A stretch of DNA of 64,000 nucleotides from NCBI GenBank assembly GCA_028583685.1, contig JAMXIF010000058.1, positions 15,335,594 through 15,399,593 on the forward strand, given 5' to 3'. Positions 1 to 10,944 of this stretch are shown here, piece by piece. Under the pieces are notes generated by a model. It was not told where the DNA came from. It was given only the letters and a program-made list of their open reading frames with translations, and did no database searches. The translations under genes were made by a program, and so were the position numbers. This DNA is from Petaurus breviceps papuanus (Eukaryota; Chordata; Mammalia; Diprotodontia; Petauridae). Within the stretch, counting starts at the first letter, position 1; the number at the start of each line of letters is the position of its first letter.

Positions 1-147
1 CATACTTTCTCTCCTTCAAAGTAACACCTCAGGTAAAGTCCCTCCAGCTCAACCTACCCTCACTTACAAAAAATGATCAGTTGTGGTTCTGGGGATTATC
101 AATAGTGTTTTAAATGATTTTAAATGACCAGGAATATTTTCTTAAGA

Positions 148-352
148 TTGCATATTTATATAGCACTTTAGGGTTTATAAAACCCTCTCCTCACAAGAAG
201 TCTGGAAGATATTATTATCACCATTTTACAGATGAGGAAACTGAGGCACAGAGAGGTTATCAATCTCACAACTAGTAAATGTCAGAGCAGGATCCAGAGG
301 CAGATATCCTTACTTCAAATCCAAAATTCTTTCTACTCCATCACTCTGATAT
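148..352 (-). repeat. MIR SINE
   Basis: Reverse-complement MIR: the core CATTTTACAGATGAGGAAAC is followed by the tRNA-like side that reads ACTAGTAAATGTCAGAGC. Boundaries are approximate. Confidence 0.85.
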
Positions 353-354
353 CT

Positions 355-897
355 CTTTCTCTTGACCCTATAGTCTTTGCTAATTTTATTTCCTTGTGGA
401 AACTCAGCAATGATAGGCCAGCAGGTATTAGGGTTTGAATATAGAGCCATAACTATGGTGGGGTATCAGAGGCTTTTTCCTAGAGGATCAAACTTAGAGA
501 GCCTTGGAAATATTTGTCTTCCTTCAGTGACATGGAAACAACAAACCTAGTTAGCAAGAAATAGTTAAAATAGTCACTTAACCAGACTGCATATTGGGGT
601 GAGTTCATTCTCTGCTGCTGATGTCTTAGAATGTCTGTCCCCCTCCCTGTCTCCCACCTGAGGACCTGTTTCATCCCATTTATCCAGGGCAGATTGGGAT
701 ACCTGCCCTAGGAGCAACAATTCCTAGTTATGGTTCTGTCCACCTGCTGTCTTGATTAATCATGTGACCTACACCTCTGAACACATGAGTCCAGTGAGCT
801 TGTAAATGGGGATTGAAAGCCTCTCCAGAGCCAGCATCGTGTAGCATGACCAACGGGGGCATTACAAACCCTAAGCCTCAACAGCCTCCTTCTTTGC
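355..897. other. unassigned sequence
   Basis: I recognise no gene or repeat here. The text is moderately CT-rich with no long open frame. Confidence 0.5.
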
Positions 898-1112
898 AGA
901 CACTCCAAGTGCTTCCTGAGTATTAGCTCCATACATCATCCCAGCATCCCTAGAAGGAAAGCAATGGGTAGAGATAATTCTCAGCATCCTACTGAACAGT
1001 GACTTGAAGTCTTAAAGTTTGAAGTGACCTGCTCTGGGTCATCTAGCTGACCACCAGCACAGCAGGGAGCAAGACCCCTAGCTAAAGCTCTTTCCCCCAG
1101 GCTATCATGCCT
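898..1112 (-). repeat. diverged MIR SINE
   Basis: The MIR minus-strand order is visible but decayed: a TCATCCCAGCATC-like 3' side, then GTGACCTGCTCTGGGTCATC and a ctaaagctctttcccc 5' end. Confidence 0.5.
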
Positions 1113-1114
1113 TT

Positions 1115-1529
1115 TCATTCACTTGGGGTAATTGCTGTGATTGTCCCAGTTTCAACCAGTAATGAATAACTTTGACAGTAATAGCTGATCTACAATCCTT
1201 GAGAGATCTCAGCTTGGGTGAAAGAAGCCAAGCATATTGGTTCCTTGGAAGAGGGATAGATAAAGAAGGCATTGCATTTGCTGGAAAAGTCTTACCCACT
1301 CCTCCTGCTTTCCCCAGAGAATGAACCAACAGCATCAATGAACTCATCTTCCCTACACCTTGAGATACCAGGAATCATCCCTTTCCCCTGACATACAAGC
1401 AGGAGACTCTAGGATTGGAAACCTACCCCTTCTGCCTCCTATGCTCCAGCATCAAGGCATCAAGCCACCCCCCTCAATCCCCCCCCACCACCAGTTCCAT
1501 TGCTGGGGACAAACCCTATCCCCCGCAGC
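1115..1529. other. unassigned sequence
   Basis: No repeat or exon recognised. A C-rich stretch near 1,470-1,500 precedes the candidate element at 1,530. Confidence 0.5.
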
Positions 1530-1815
1530 GCCTCTTGGAAACAATTGTTGCTACTCAGCTATTAGCACCCCATTAGTGTTTGTCCCCGGTACGGTATCAC
1601 TGTCATGGATTAAAGACGCACAAAGGACGTTAATGCAACGAAGAGTTTAGAAACACAGAATTAGAAAAAGAGAGCTCTTGCACTCCAGCAGCACAAGCTT
1701 AATGTATTCAAATCTGGCTCAGAAAAGGGGCCGTTTAACTTCTAATTAACAAATCGCCTGTTTGTCCAAACAACTCCACCATCACTTCCCTGTAAATGGA
1801 AACACATAAGTTCTC
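1530..1815. promoter_or_regulatory. candidate conserved non-coding element
   Basis: Repeat-free block with balanced composition, several retained CpGs and clustered factor-like motifs: the palindrome AACAATTGTT (1,540-1,549, SOX-like), a CACAAAGG SOX/TCF-like site and a TAATTA homeodomain core (1,743-1,748). It has no coding frame with credible composition. Conservation itself cannot be seen in one sequence, so the call is an inference. Confidence 0.4.
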
Positions 1816-2011
1816 CTAAAGCCTGGGGATCCATCGAGCCCTTTACCTGCTTCTCTGCAGTTCAGTATCACACACCTAGGGCTGAATGGAGAACGTGCTT
1901 CACCTGCCGCCTCTCCATCCTATGCGGGTCCACCCAAGAACCTTTTCAGAGGCACCTGAGGGAATTTCAATGTTTTACTTTACAAGACAGTAAACAAAGA
2001 GCCTCCCTTCA

Positions 2012-2675
2012 GGTTATCATTACTTCTTACCTGGACTATTGCAAGAGTCTCATAATTGGTCTTCCTGACCAGAGTCTTTCCCCTTTCCAATCTATCTGCT
2101 GCAGAGCTGACAAAATTATTTTCCTAAAGTGTAGGTCTAAACATGTTGCTTGCCCATGCAACAAATCTGGTGTCAAAGGTCAAACAGATGATCTTCTGTT
2201 TACCTTTAAAAGCCCTCCCCTCCTGACTGCTACCTACCTTTCCAACTACTTTCCTCCTTGCACTATGCAATCCAAACTAACCTCATTATTTTTCACATGT
2301 AACACATCATCTCCTATTGACACACCTTTAAACTGGCTCTCCCTCATGCCTGGAATGCCCTCCCCACCTCACCTTGGCCCCTTAGAATCCCTTCTTCAAT
2401 TCGCTGCTCAAGCAATACCTTCTATCCTAAGACTTTCCCGAGTCCACCAGCTACTAACTACCCTCCCCCATCAAAAAAATTTAACTTGTATTTATTTTGT
2501 TTTTATTCATATGGAGTCATTTATGTACATGTTGTCTCCTATGAAAGAACATAAGTTATCTGAGGACTAGTGTTGTTTTATTTTGGGTTTTGTAACCCTA
2601 ACACCTATCATATGAGCTGACACATGGTGAGGGAGCCCTTCCTTAATAAAGACCAATTGACTGATTGGTTGATAA
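2012..2675 (+). repeat. L2 LINE, 3' end
   Basis: Runs in order through known L2 3' landmarks: CCTGGACTATTGCAAG, TTTTCCTAAAGTGTAGGTC, a TGCCTGGAATGCCCTCC block and a terminal TTAATAAA..TTGACTGA tail. Sense orientation, 5' truncated as usual for L2. Confidence 0.9.
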
Positions 2676-2734
2676 TGAAGGAGATTTTATGGTTCCTGTT
2701 CTCACTCTCTAGTCTATCTTAATCTACCAAAGTA

Positions 2735-2965
2735 GCAAAGCATAGGGGAAGGAGTACTGGGTTTGTAATCAGAAGATTTGAATTCTTTTATTTGTTCTAA
2801 CACTTATTAAACACATCGCCCTAGGTAAGTCAATTCACTTCCCTCTCAGATCCTCAATTTCTTCATCTGTTAAAGGCAATGAAAAGCTGGGGATAACTTC
2901 TACAGGCTTGGATGAGCCCAGATTTCAGTGAGAGCATTTACGCCTTAGTGATCAACAAATGCTAC
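2735..2965 (+). repeat. MIR SINE
   Basis: Diverged sense MIR: tRNA-like head, TAGGTAAGTCAATTCACTTC, then CAATTTCTTCATCTGTTAA and a decayed 3' end. Confidence 0.7.
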
Positions 2966-3199
2966 AAATCGGGACTTGGTTTATTGTTTTGTTGATTGTC
3001 TAGAATCGAGAAAGCTATGGAGAAAATGCTGACTGCAAGTGAAACTTAAGTGTGTCTTCTGTACATTTCCCACCCCCTTTGGATAGCCAGTTGTCAAGCA
3101 TATGCCAACCCTGTTCACAGGGATCAGATTTGAAATACCATTGGTAAAAGTACTTTGTAAACCTTGCTATAGAAAGGTCAGCTAGTATGATTACTGTCA

Positions 3200-4000
3200 T
3201 TATAATTGTCTTGAATCAAAGCTAGTCATAAGATAGACATCATAGGACTTCATGATAAGGCTGGGCTTTCTTTTATTCCCCCCTAAATTTTACCAATGTC
3301 TTTGTCTTTATATCAGTTTCAATGGCAAATATGTCTTCCCTAATAAAGTTGTTTTCCTTTAATTCAGCAAAACCAATGGACACATTTATAGCAATATACA
3401 CAATATTCTACACCCATAGTTCCCTTACTTCTTTAGCAAAGAAAAGGAGGCTCTCCTCCAGTGATCAGTTTGATCATTATAATTAAAGAATCTTCTAACT
3501 GGTATTATTCTTCTTTCTATTTATAATGTTTTAGTAATTGTGCAATTGTTTTTGCTGGTTCTGCTTAGTTCACTGTGTACCAATGCACATGTCTTCCCTG
3601 TGTTCTTCATATTCATCTTTTCTTATAGCCTAGTATTAGTAATAGTATTATATTATATAGCAATTCTCCAGTCAATGGTAACCCACTTTGTTCCCTTTAC
3701 TTACAACCATGAAAAGGTCTGATATGAATATTTGTGAATTTTCCCCCCTGTATTATACTTCTTGGGGAAGGGAGGCAGGGTATATTGGTATTTTGTTATT
3801 GGTGCTGCTGATGTTTTCAACTGTCTGTAAGGTTTGACCAAAGGCCCATATTAAAATTCTCCCACTTACTCCCTAAGATTGCTGGCATGAGTACAATTTG
3901 TGTCATTTACCTCATATCAATTTACTCTCATTTTATTATTTTTTCAAATATTCTGATATATAATTTTTAACCCAAAAGACACTTCCTAACACCTAAACAA
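3200..4000 (-). repeat. probable ancient L1 fragment
   Basis: AT-rich text resembles the reverse complement of an L1 ORF2 end plus 3' UTR: TTTTTGCTGGTTCTGCTTAG followed by CATGTCTTCCCTG and TTTTCTTATAG in the expected order near 3,547-3,630. The rest is too decayed to assign firmly. Confidence 0.45.
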
Positions 4001-4139
4001 ACAGGTGCCTCATTGTAAATACCTTATAGCAAAGTACATCCTCCAAAAAAGTTAGTTTACAGATGTGTAATGGAAAGGAAGGCTGTGTCTTTATCTTTGC
4101 CAGAATGGTACTGATACTGACTATTGTGTTTGATAATAG

Positions 4140-4540
4140 TTCTGTGGTTTCTCATGTTGACTTTATTTATATTTTTAGAATTATTGTGTATATTGTGTTT
4201 TTGGCTTTGCTTTCTCTTCTCCGTATCACTTCATATAAGCCTCCCATGTTTCTCTGAATTCTTGATATCTGTATGGAATTCATATACCACAATTTGTTCA
4301 GCTATTTCACAACTGTTGGGCATGTGTTTTATTTCTAGATTTTTGTTATCATAAATAATGATAACATTGAACTATGAACTTTCAGTACATAAGGGTCTTT
4401 ATTTTTGCTGCCAATAAACCAAGCAGTGGAATCTCTGAGCCAGAGTATAAACAATTTAGTAACTTTTCTTGCACAATTCCAAATTGTTTTCCAAAATAGC
4501 TGTATTATTTCATGACCCTAATGTACCAGTGAAGTCGTCC
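4140..4540 (-). repeat. L1 LINE 3' end (ORF2 tail)
   Basis: Clear reverse-complement L1 ORF2 end: GTATCACTTCATATAAGCC, CATGTTTCTCTGAATTC, CATATACCACAATTTGTTCA, GTGGAATCTCTGAGCC and CAATTCCAAATTGTTTTCC occur in the canonical order. Confidence 0.85.
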
Positions 4541-4559
4541 ATAGCTTCAATTCAGACAA

Positions 4560-4660
4560 AAGAAAATGGAGGTACAAAGGAAACGAATGAGCAGACCCAA
4601 GTCAAAGTGGTGGTAGTTTTGAAGCCAGAACCCAGGAATCTTGGTTGAGGTCCAGTGTTC
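4560..4660 (-). repeat. MIR SINE fragment
   Basis: Decayed MIR core in reverse (AGACCCAAGTCAAAGTGG ... AGAACCCAGGAATCTTGG). Low identity. Confidence 0.4.
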
Positions 4661-4661
4661 A

Positions 4662-4992
4662 CTCAACAACTGATGCCAGAACTTATTCAGCTTATGCTCT
4701 CAGAATGTCATCTTCTGCTTTCTTACACCAAGGACTTTGCAGAAAACTCCATCTCTGGTTATGTTATCTCTGTCATTCCCAGCAGGAAAGACTCCACACA
4801 GGCATTCACTATCCCATACATTTATGAAGCTCAGAACCATCTAAGGAAACCTACTAGAAAGAGGTGGAAAATGGCCAGCCTCTCCAGAGATCCATTGGTC
4901 TCTGAGAGGTAGGTTTTGGCATGGCAGACATTGGTACTTAGGATAGATGCTTATGCATTTTTTCATTGGCATCTCTCAGGAGCCCAATGAAG
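4662..4992. other. unassigned sequence
   Basis: No repeat recognised. An 85-codon open frame runs from 4,655 to 4,912 but has no family resemblance or splice context and is treated as chance. Confidence 0.45.
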
Positions 4993-5180
4993 GCAACTGA
5001 GATTTCTTTTTTTTTTTTAAAGCAATCGGGGTTAAGTAACTTGCTCAAGGTTACACGGCCAGTTATTTCTGGGTGTGTTGCTGAGTATCTGAGCCCGGGA
5101 TTCGATCCAGGTCATTCTGACACTGGAGCCAGTGCTCTTAGTCGCTGAGCCACCTGGCCGCCCCGCAACTGAGATTTCTT
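4993..5180 (-). repeat. tRNA-derived marsupial SINE with perfect TSD
   Basis: SINE body 5,009-5,164 begins with a T-run (reverse poly-A) and ends in CCACCTGGCCGCCCC, the reversed tRNA head. It is flanked by a perfect 16-bp duplication, GCAACTGAGATTTCTT, at 4,993-5,008 and 5,165-5,180. The reverse B-box GGGATTCGATCC is kept. It is of the 'CACACCCAGAAATAA' subtype, also seen at 55,835. The intact duplication suggests one of the younger insertions here. Confidence 0.92.
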
Positions 5181-5352
5181 AAGCTTAGACCTTTGAGAAT
5201 GATGAAGTGATTCTATGGTAGTGGTGACTTAGGTTTAGGAAGCAAAGGTTTGGTCTGCAGCATACATGACGTACACCTGGGGCACATAGGGCAGCACACA
5301 TAGGGTCACTACCTATAACTCATGCAACTCCAAGACACTCTTCATCTCTCTT

Positions 5353-5353
<1 letters not shown>

Positions 5354-5406
<53 letters not shown>

Positions 5407-5416
5407 ATACACACAC
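5354..5416. repeat. (CA)n microsatellite
   Basis: About 30 CA units, slightly interrupted by CATACA at its right end. Confidence 0.98.
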
Positions 5417-5504
5417 CCATAACTCACAAGGTGAGTACTGCCAGAGTGAATTCCAAGTCTTCTTCAGATCAATTACTGTCCCATTCAAATCGCTTGATTT
5501 GGGA

Positions 5505-5768
5505 GAGATTTATTAAATTTCTACTGTGGCTGAGATACAAAAGTCATTAACTTAGCATTCCTGCCCACCAAAAGCTTATCTAATAGGAGGGTTATGACAT
5601 GTTCATACATAAATATGATACAAAAATAAAAGAAAACAATATGTTACATAACAAAGTATACTATGAAATGTGAAAAAGTTCTCTCTTCTGCCTGGTGAAT
5701 GAGTGGAGATGCAGGAAGAAACCAGAGACCTCCAAGGAAGACATGTTATTTGAACTGGATCTCTCCCC
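5505..5768 (-). repeat. L2 LINE fragment
   Basis: Reverse L2 3' landmarks in order: ttaaatttctactgtg (the 'attgagcacctactatgtg' segment), CACCAAAAGCTTATCTAATA and finally CATGTTATTTGAACTGG. Diverged. Confidence 0.5.
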
Positions 5769-5794
5769 TCTCTAACTTCCCTGTGATTGTAGAA

Positions 5795-6465
5795 GGTACC
5801 ACCATCCTCCCAGTCTCCTGGCTTATAACTTAGATGCCATCCTTGATTCCTCCCTTTGACACTCATACCCAAGCTGTGGTCCTGTGTTTTTCACCTTCCC
5901 AGCATCTCTCATATAGACCCCTTCTCTCCTCTGACACTGCCGTCCCTCTGGTGCAGGCCTCATCACCTCATACCTGGAGCATTACAATAACCTGTTGGTG
6001 GGTCTTCCTGCCCCAAGTCTATCTCCACTTCAGTCCGTCCTTTACGATCTATTAAAGTAATTTTCCTAAAGTGCAGGTATGACCATGTCAATCCCCTATC
6101 TGATGAAGTCCAGTGGCTTTTTATCGCCTCTAGGATCAAACATAACATCCTCTGTTTGGCATCTAAAACCCTGTATAATTTGACCCTTTCCTACCTTTCT
6201 AGCCTTCCTAAACCTTGCATCCCTCCACATATTCTACAATCCAGTGACAATGGACTCCTTGCTGCTCCTTGAATAGAAAAGTCCATCTCCGAATTCCATG
6301 CTTTTCATTGGCTGTCTCCTATACCTTGAGAACAGGGCCTGGGTTGTTTTGGTTTGGTTTGGTTTTTGTTTTTGTTTTTTTTACTTTACATTCATAGAAC
6401 TTGGCACAGTGCCTGGTTCTTTGTAGGTTCTTAATAAATGCTTGTTGACTTGATTTGGGGATCAA
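5795..6465 (+). repeat. L2 LINE, 3' end
   Basis: Sense L2: CTTAGATGCCATCCTTGATT, GGAGCATTACAATAACC, TTTTCCTAAAGTGCAGG, GACCATGTCAATCCCC, and a terminal GTAGGTTCTTAATAAATGC with the TTGACTTGA end. It lies head-on to the older reverse L2 just upstream. Confidence 0.92.
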
Positions 6466-6469
6466 GGTA

Positions 6470-6954
6470 AGGGGCAAAGGGATGAAGGGAGGAAGGACAT
6501 TCCAGTGTAGGGTATTGAGGGGACAGAGGCTTGAGGATAGCTCAGCCTTCTAGCACCTCCCATGTTCCTCTGTTTTAAGTCTGTGGCATCCAAGGTCACA
6601 TCATACCCTGAGAGAACCAAGCTCAAGCCTGAGCATCAGACTAGCCTCTTGGCATAGGGCCCAGAGGAAAAAAAGAGCATGCATCTTGCGAAAGCAGTGG
6701 AGTGGGGATGGGGGGGCGGGGTACCCAGCAAGAGCTTCCATAGTAAATGGAACTAGTTTCTCTTCCCCAAGAATATCCAGTGGGCACCATCCTGAACCAT
6801 CTCTGACATTCCCCACAGGCATTGCAGAGAAATCTAAAATTACTGGGCAGAGAGGAAGGGAGGCAAGGAGGAAGCAGCATATGTCTCATGCTCAGACATA
6901 CAAAATCCTATATAAATAGCATACACAACCTATTAGTACTACCAGCACACAGGG
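6470..6954. other. unassigned sequence
   Basis: No repeat or exon recognised. It includes a G-run near 6,705-6,720. Confidence 0.5.
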
Positions 6955-7085
6955 CAATTTCTTTTTAATATAATAAGATCTTCCTTGGAGGAGATTATAT
7001 GGCACCGATAACTATCAGGTGACATGTTGAGGTTTAGCAGATGGATTAATTTCTGTTTATATTAGGTTGCTTACAGCACTGGGGA
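6955..7085. promoter_or_regulatory. weak candidate regulatory element
   Basis: Repeat-free stretch with closely spaced GATAACTATCAGGTGACA (GATA core plus CAGGTG E-box) and CAGATGGATTAA (E-box plus homeodomain-like GGATTA). Motifs this short also occur by chance. Confidence 0.25.
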
Positions 7086-7089
7086 GTTC

Positions 7090-7604
7090 TGGGTTGGAGG
7101 GGGTGAGATTGGGGAGAGCAGCCTAGGTAATATCCTTTCAGGTATTATCCTAAGGAGCTTGTTTCCTGCTGCTCCCACAGAGGTGATAACAGACAAAAAT
7201 CAGCCCCAGGGGAATCCTGGGGAGGGACCAGGCTGTGGGAAGCCTTGGCTGGGCTTTCACCTTCCCTTCTCTCCTGAGCCTCTGAATGGGGAAACTCAAC
7301 CTTTCCCTGCACCATGACGGAGGAAGGGCAGAGTGACTGAATCCCAAGCTTATGGGCCTGAGATCTGCAGAAATAAGGTCACTTGATAAACAATAGCTTA
7401 TATGTGTCAATGTGTGTATTTGCATATGCCAAAGGGTGAGCATTGTGTATGTTTATATGGGCGCTGAGTGAATGCAGGTGTGTGCCTGTGTGAGAATGCA
7501 TATGAATACAAGGGGCAAAGTGTAATCATGTGAATAGAGGTTTTTCTCCCATCTAAAGAGCTGAGGACTGCTGCAAACATTGATTCCACTTTCCATTCAA
7601 CATA
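7090..7604. other. unassigned sequence
   Basis: No repeat or gene recognised. A TGTGTATTTGCATATG-type purine/pyrimidine run occurs near 7,410-7,500. Confidence 0.45.
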
Positions 7605-7730
7605 AATTCTCATTAAGTATTTATTAGGATACAGAATATGCTGTTAGGCACTGGAAAGGATACCAAGATTGAATGAGACAGTGTATAAAAGTCTTTGCCC
7701 TCAGACAGCTTTAAAATCTAGTAACCCTCT
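7605..7730 (-). repeat. L2 LINE 3' end
   Basis: Reverse L2 terminus: ATTAAGTATTTATTAGG, GTTAGGCACTGGAAAGGAT, then TTGCCCTCAGACAGCTTT. Confidence 0.65.
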
Positions 7731-7734
7731 TTGT

Positions 7735-8101
7735 ATTTCTGGGTGGCAAATTCTTCTTCCTGCTTACAAAGGGCTAAGGCCCAGAGAAAACAAAGACCAT
7801 AGGTCATCTAATGAAACTGCTTTAGATCCAGGGACAGAACTCAGGAAACTACCTTCCTAGAATCTGTACACTAAGTCACTCACCAAGAAGTAAAGGGCAC
7901 CTCTTGCAAACCAAATATGTTGGTTTCCTGGACAATTCTCTCCCAACTTGACCTCAGGTGTGGATAGATGGATATATCCAGTGAGTCAAAAACAGTTGTC
8001 TGCACATCTGGTCCCAAGGTGACTAAGGGTTTGTGGAGCCCAAGTGAAAGTCCTTGGCTTTCAAAGAACAGCTTTATCCCACTCCCTCAAAACCAATAAA
8101 C
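7735..8101. other. unassigned sequence
   Basis: Nothing recognised. Confidence 0.45.
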
Positions 8102-8352
8102 CAGGGGTTCTTAACCCTTTTTTGTGTCACAGACATCTTGGGAAGTCTGGTGAAGTCTATGGACCCCTTCTCAGAATCATGGTTTTTAAATGCATCATAT
8201 AAAATACATAGGATTACAAAGGAAGCCAATCATATCAGAACATAATGTGTATATGTATATATATACACACACACACACACATATACATATATATGGATGG
8301 ATGGATGCATGGATATGTATCAAGTTTATAGTACCCAAGTGAAGAAGCCCTG
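8102..8352 (-). mobile_element. hAT-type MITE carrying a microsatellite
   Basis: Starts CAGGGGTTCTTAACCC and ends in ..AGAAGCCCTG, imperfect terminal inverted repeats of hAT/Charlie style. The interior CTATGGACCCCTTCTCAGAA and TACATAGGATTACAAAGGA recurs at 46,608-46,792. A TA/CA/TGGA repeat (about 8,248-8,312) has expanded inside. It has no coding capacity, so it is non-autonomous. Confidence 0.7.
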
Positions 8353-8599
8353 CTCCAGAGTGTTGGAGATGGGAAGAGATCTGTCAGCCCCTTTTTTCTC
8401 AGAGTGAGGTCTGGGGCAGAACTGTTCTCAGTCATTAGTCTGTGCTGTTAAAACATTAAAACATTTACTTAATGCCTATGTGCTAACACTGCCAGGTACA
8501 CCTGGCATCAACATGCTCTCTGGTATTTTCACCAAACAGAGGCATAAACACATCCAAGAATTTCACTGGTTGTTAAAATAAAACATCATCCCCCCAGGT

Positions 8600-8881
8600 G
8601 GAAGTGATTTCTACCTCACCTGCTCTTAGAGCATGTCATTCTTCTCTTATATAGTTATATTCTAACTTGTAGCATATTTATCTGTGTACATGTCTTATTT
8701 CTCTCCAATAGACTATAAGTTCCTTGAGGTCGGGGACCATGTTTGTTTTTTTCATAATATTATATCTCCTTCCTTGTATAGCACAATGAATTGTATATAA
8801 TAGGAGCTTAATAAATATTTAATGGATGGACGAAAGGGTGAATGAATGAATGAATGAATGAATGAATGAATGAATGAATGA
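8600..8881 (+). repeat. L2 LINE 3' end with (TGAA)n tail
   Basis: ATAGACTATAAGTTCCTTGA, CGGGGACCATG and AGGAGCTTAATAAATATTTA are the L2 end. The native tail has expanded into about 11 TGAA units (8,837-8,881). Confidence 0.85.
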
Positions 8882-8944
8882 AGATGTCCAAACCTAAGAG
8901 GTGATGGTATTTTTCCTCTAGATAAGCTAACATATACCAGATGC

Positions 8945-9090
8945 AGAGTGGTATAGAGGATAAAGTACTTTCTTGACTTGGATTCTGGATGAACTGGGTT
9001 CACCAGTTTCTGTTCAGCTAAGGAGTTGTATGATCCTAAGCACATCACTTAACCTATTTGTGTCTAAGACTAAGCCCTAGATCTTCTTTG
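8945..9090 (+). repeat. MIR/MAR1-like SINE fragment
   Basis: AGAGTGGTATAGAGGATAAA opens a tRNA-derived head, then GATCCTAAGCACATCACTTA. Sense, truncated after the core. Confidence 0.6.
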
Positions 9091-9185
9091 CAAAAGCCTT
9101 GGCAATTTAGGGTCTACAGCTGTTGATGTAGTTTTCCACCCTGATTCAATCATTATGGTACATTACCATTTCCCATGGTCTTCAT

Positions 9186-9211
9186 TCACACATCACACAC
9201 ACACACACACT
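9186..9211. repeat. short (CA)n microsatellite
   Basis: CA run of about 13 units. The following 230 bases to 9,438 hold nothing recognised. Confidence 0.9.
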
Positions 9212-9491
9212 ACCAATACCAACTTACTCACACACATACCTTTTATGAATACTCACATATTCTTATATTTTCTACCCAAAGAAAAGAAGCATGGAACCAC
9301 TAACATGAACTCATAATCTTTACATACATTCTTTGCCCACATAGATACAGTCCTAGTTACTATTACAGAATTCCAAGTTCAACCCGATCTGGCAAACCTC
9401 ATGCTCCAACCTCACCCTATCTTACACACTTCTCTAGAATGACCAGAAGACCATTGCCACTACCCCATCCCAGATGTGACTCTCTGACATA

Positions 9492-9515
9492 CTCTCTCTC
9501 TCTCTCTCTCTCTCA

Positions 9516-9577
<62 letters not shown>

Positions 9578-9680
9578 GTCTCTCTGTATCCTTCTCTCCC
9601 TCTCTCTCTCTCCCTCTCCACATATATATATATAATTTATATATATGTATATATCACATATATGTATACATATACATATT
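9492..9680. repeat. (CT)n then (TA)n compound microsatellite
   Basis: Long CT run with few interruptions to about 9,620, followed by TA/TACA repeats up to the MAR1 end. Open frames through it are low-complexity artefacts. Confidence 0.97.
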
Positions 9681-9936
9681 TTGTTGTTGTTCAGTGATTT
9701 CATTCATGTCTGACCCTGTGACCCCATTTGGGGTTTTCTTGGCACAGATACTGGAGTGGTTTGCCATTTCCTTCTCCAGCTCATTTTATAGACAAGGAAA
9801 CTAAGGCAGACAGTGTTAAGTGACTTGGCCCAAGTCACAGAACTAGTAAGTGTCTGAGGAGAGATTTGAACTCACAAAGATAAATGTTCCAGACTCCAGG
9901 CTGAGCACTCCATCCACTGTGCCACCTAGCTGCCCC
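9679..9936 (-). repeat. MAR1 SINE, near full length
   Basis: Reverse MAR1 from TTGTTGTTGTTCAG (BovB-like tail) through GACCCCATTTGGGGTTTTCT, GGTTTGCCATTTCCTTCTCC and the core to GCCACCTAGCTGCCCC. Little decayed. Confidence 0.95.
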
Positions 9937-10160
9937 ATACACACACACACACAGTAGCCAGAGGTCCATTGTTACTATCCCATTCCAGATATGACATATA
10001 TTACATATAATACATACATATAAATATACACATAGCATGTATGTATACATATTAGAATATACACAGTGTATATAAGTATGAGTACAAATACTGAATACAG
10101 GTTGTATTATGTACATATATATATGTGTGTGTGTGTGTCTATACACATATATTTTAAATA
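9937..10160. repeat. (CA)n and TA/CATA-rich microsatellite
   Basis: CA run (9,937-9,955), the second copy of the 40-bp repeat, then a TATA/TACA/TGTG tract with TATATATATGTGTGTGTGTG near 10,120. Confidence 0.85.
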
Positions 10161-10164
10161 TGTG

Positions 10165-10735
10165 GACAAATGTACCCACCTTGCTCATCTGTCAAAGTCA
10201 ACTTAGCCTTCAGGGATTCAAAGCCAAAGGGCCTCAGTTACTATGATGGTTACAACCTTGTAAGGATGTGAGATGAAGTTCATTAAGTAGTTTGGCACAG
10301 ATGAACCCTGTTGCCATTGTGATTAATAATTATAATAGACAGTGAGCTGGAGAAACTCCCAGCTGTGGCTACCAAGACCCTATCTGGGATCCCCCTCTAT
10401 CTTCAAGTGAGTAATGGTTTAGTTTATTGGAAATTCTCTTTTCATTTTTTATGGCTTCAATTAAGTGACTGGAGGAATCCATCACATAACCTTCTCACTC
10501 CACTACTAAAGATTTCCAGAGGGGAAAATATTTATCAAACACCAAATGATCAGTATTGATGCTGTGGTAAAACCTATCTAGAGGAAAGGGGGTAGGAGAC
10601 TACCCAAATACAGATTCCTTGCATAGGCAAAGCTAAAATAGCTTTCCAATTACACGACTCCCAGAGTTTATCTCCTTCACCTTAAATCTGGTTTCCTTCA
10701 AGGAAGAGATACAGAGATCTATCCACCTTAATATC
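10165..10735. other. unassigned sequence
   Basis: No repeat recognised. The part around 10,290-10,345 is AT-rich with TGATTAATAATTATAA and could be a small regulatory element, but evidence is thin. Confidence 0.4.
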
Positions 10736-10737
10736 AG

Positions 10738-10938
10738 TGGGAGATCTGTGGTGTAATGGAAAGAACACTTCACTAGGAATCAGGAGATACAAGTTCTAGA
10801 GTCTGTTTCTACCCCAAACTTGATATATGATGTCTGTTAGATCATTTCAACTCTCCAAGACTAAATTTCCTCATCTGTAAAATGAGGGGGTTTAACTAGA
10901 TCTCTCCTCTTCCAGTCTCACAGTCTATGATTCTATCA
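10738..10938 (+). repeat. MIR3 SINE
   Basis: Sense MIR3: head ATCTGTGGTGTAATGGAAAG, TTTCCTCATCTGTAAAATGA, then the GGGGGTTTAACTAGATC and CACAGTCTATGATTCTAT end. Confidence 0.88.
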
Positions 10939-10944
10939 TTCACC

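Larger units (their letters stand above)
9439..9996 (+). repeat. 40-bp direct repeat pair flanking a microsatellite and MAR1
   Basis: The segment at 9,439-9,479 (CCATTGCCACTACCCCAT inside) reappears diverged at 9,957-9,996 (CCATTGTTACTATCCCAT). Both end in CCAGAT[G/A]TGAC and run straight into microsatellites. A MAR1 and the CT/TA tracts lie between them. Confidence 0.6.

Noticed and set aside
4655-4912. 85-codon plus-strand frame with non-repetitive composition
   Set aside because: No family resemblance, no convincing start context or splice sites, and the length is within chance for this many bases.
5009-5164. tRNA gene suggested by B-box-like GGTTCGAATC-style sequences
   Set aside because: The A/B boxes belong to tRNA-derived SINE heads with A-tails and target duplications; no cloverleaf with an acceptor stem was found.
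9439-9804. 121-codon frame of Ser/Leu repeats continuing into a second domain-like part
   Set aside because: It reads through a CT microsatellite and then a reverse MAR1 SINE.
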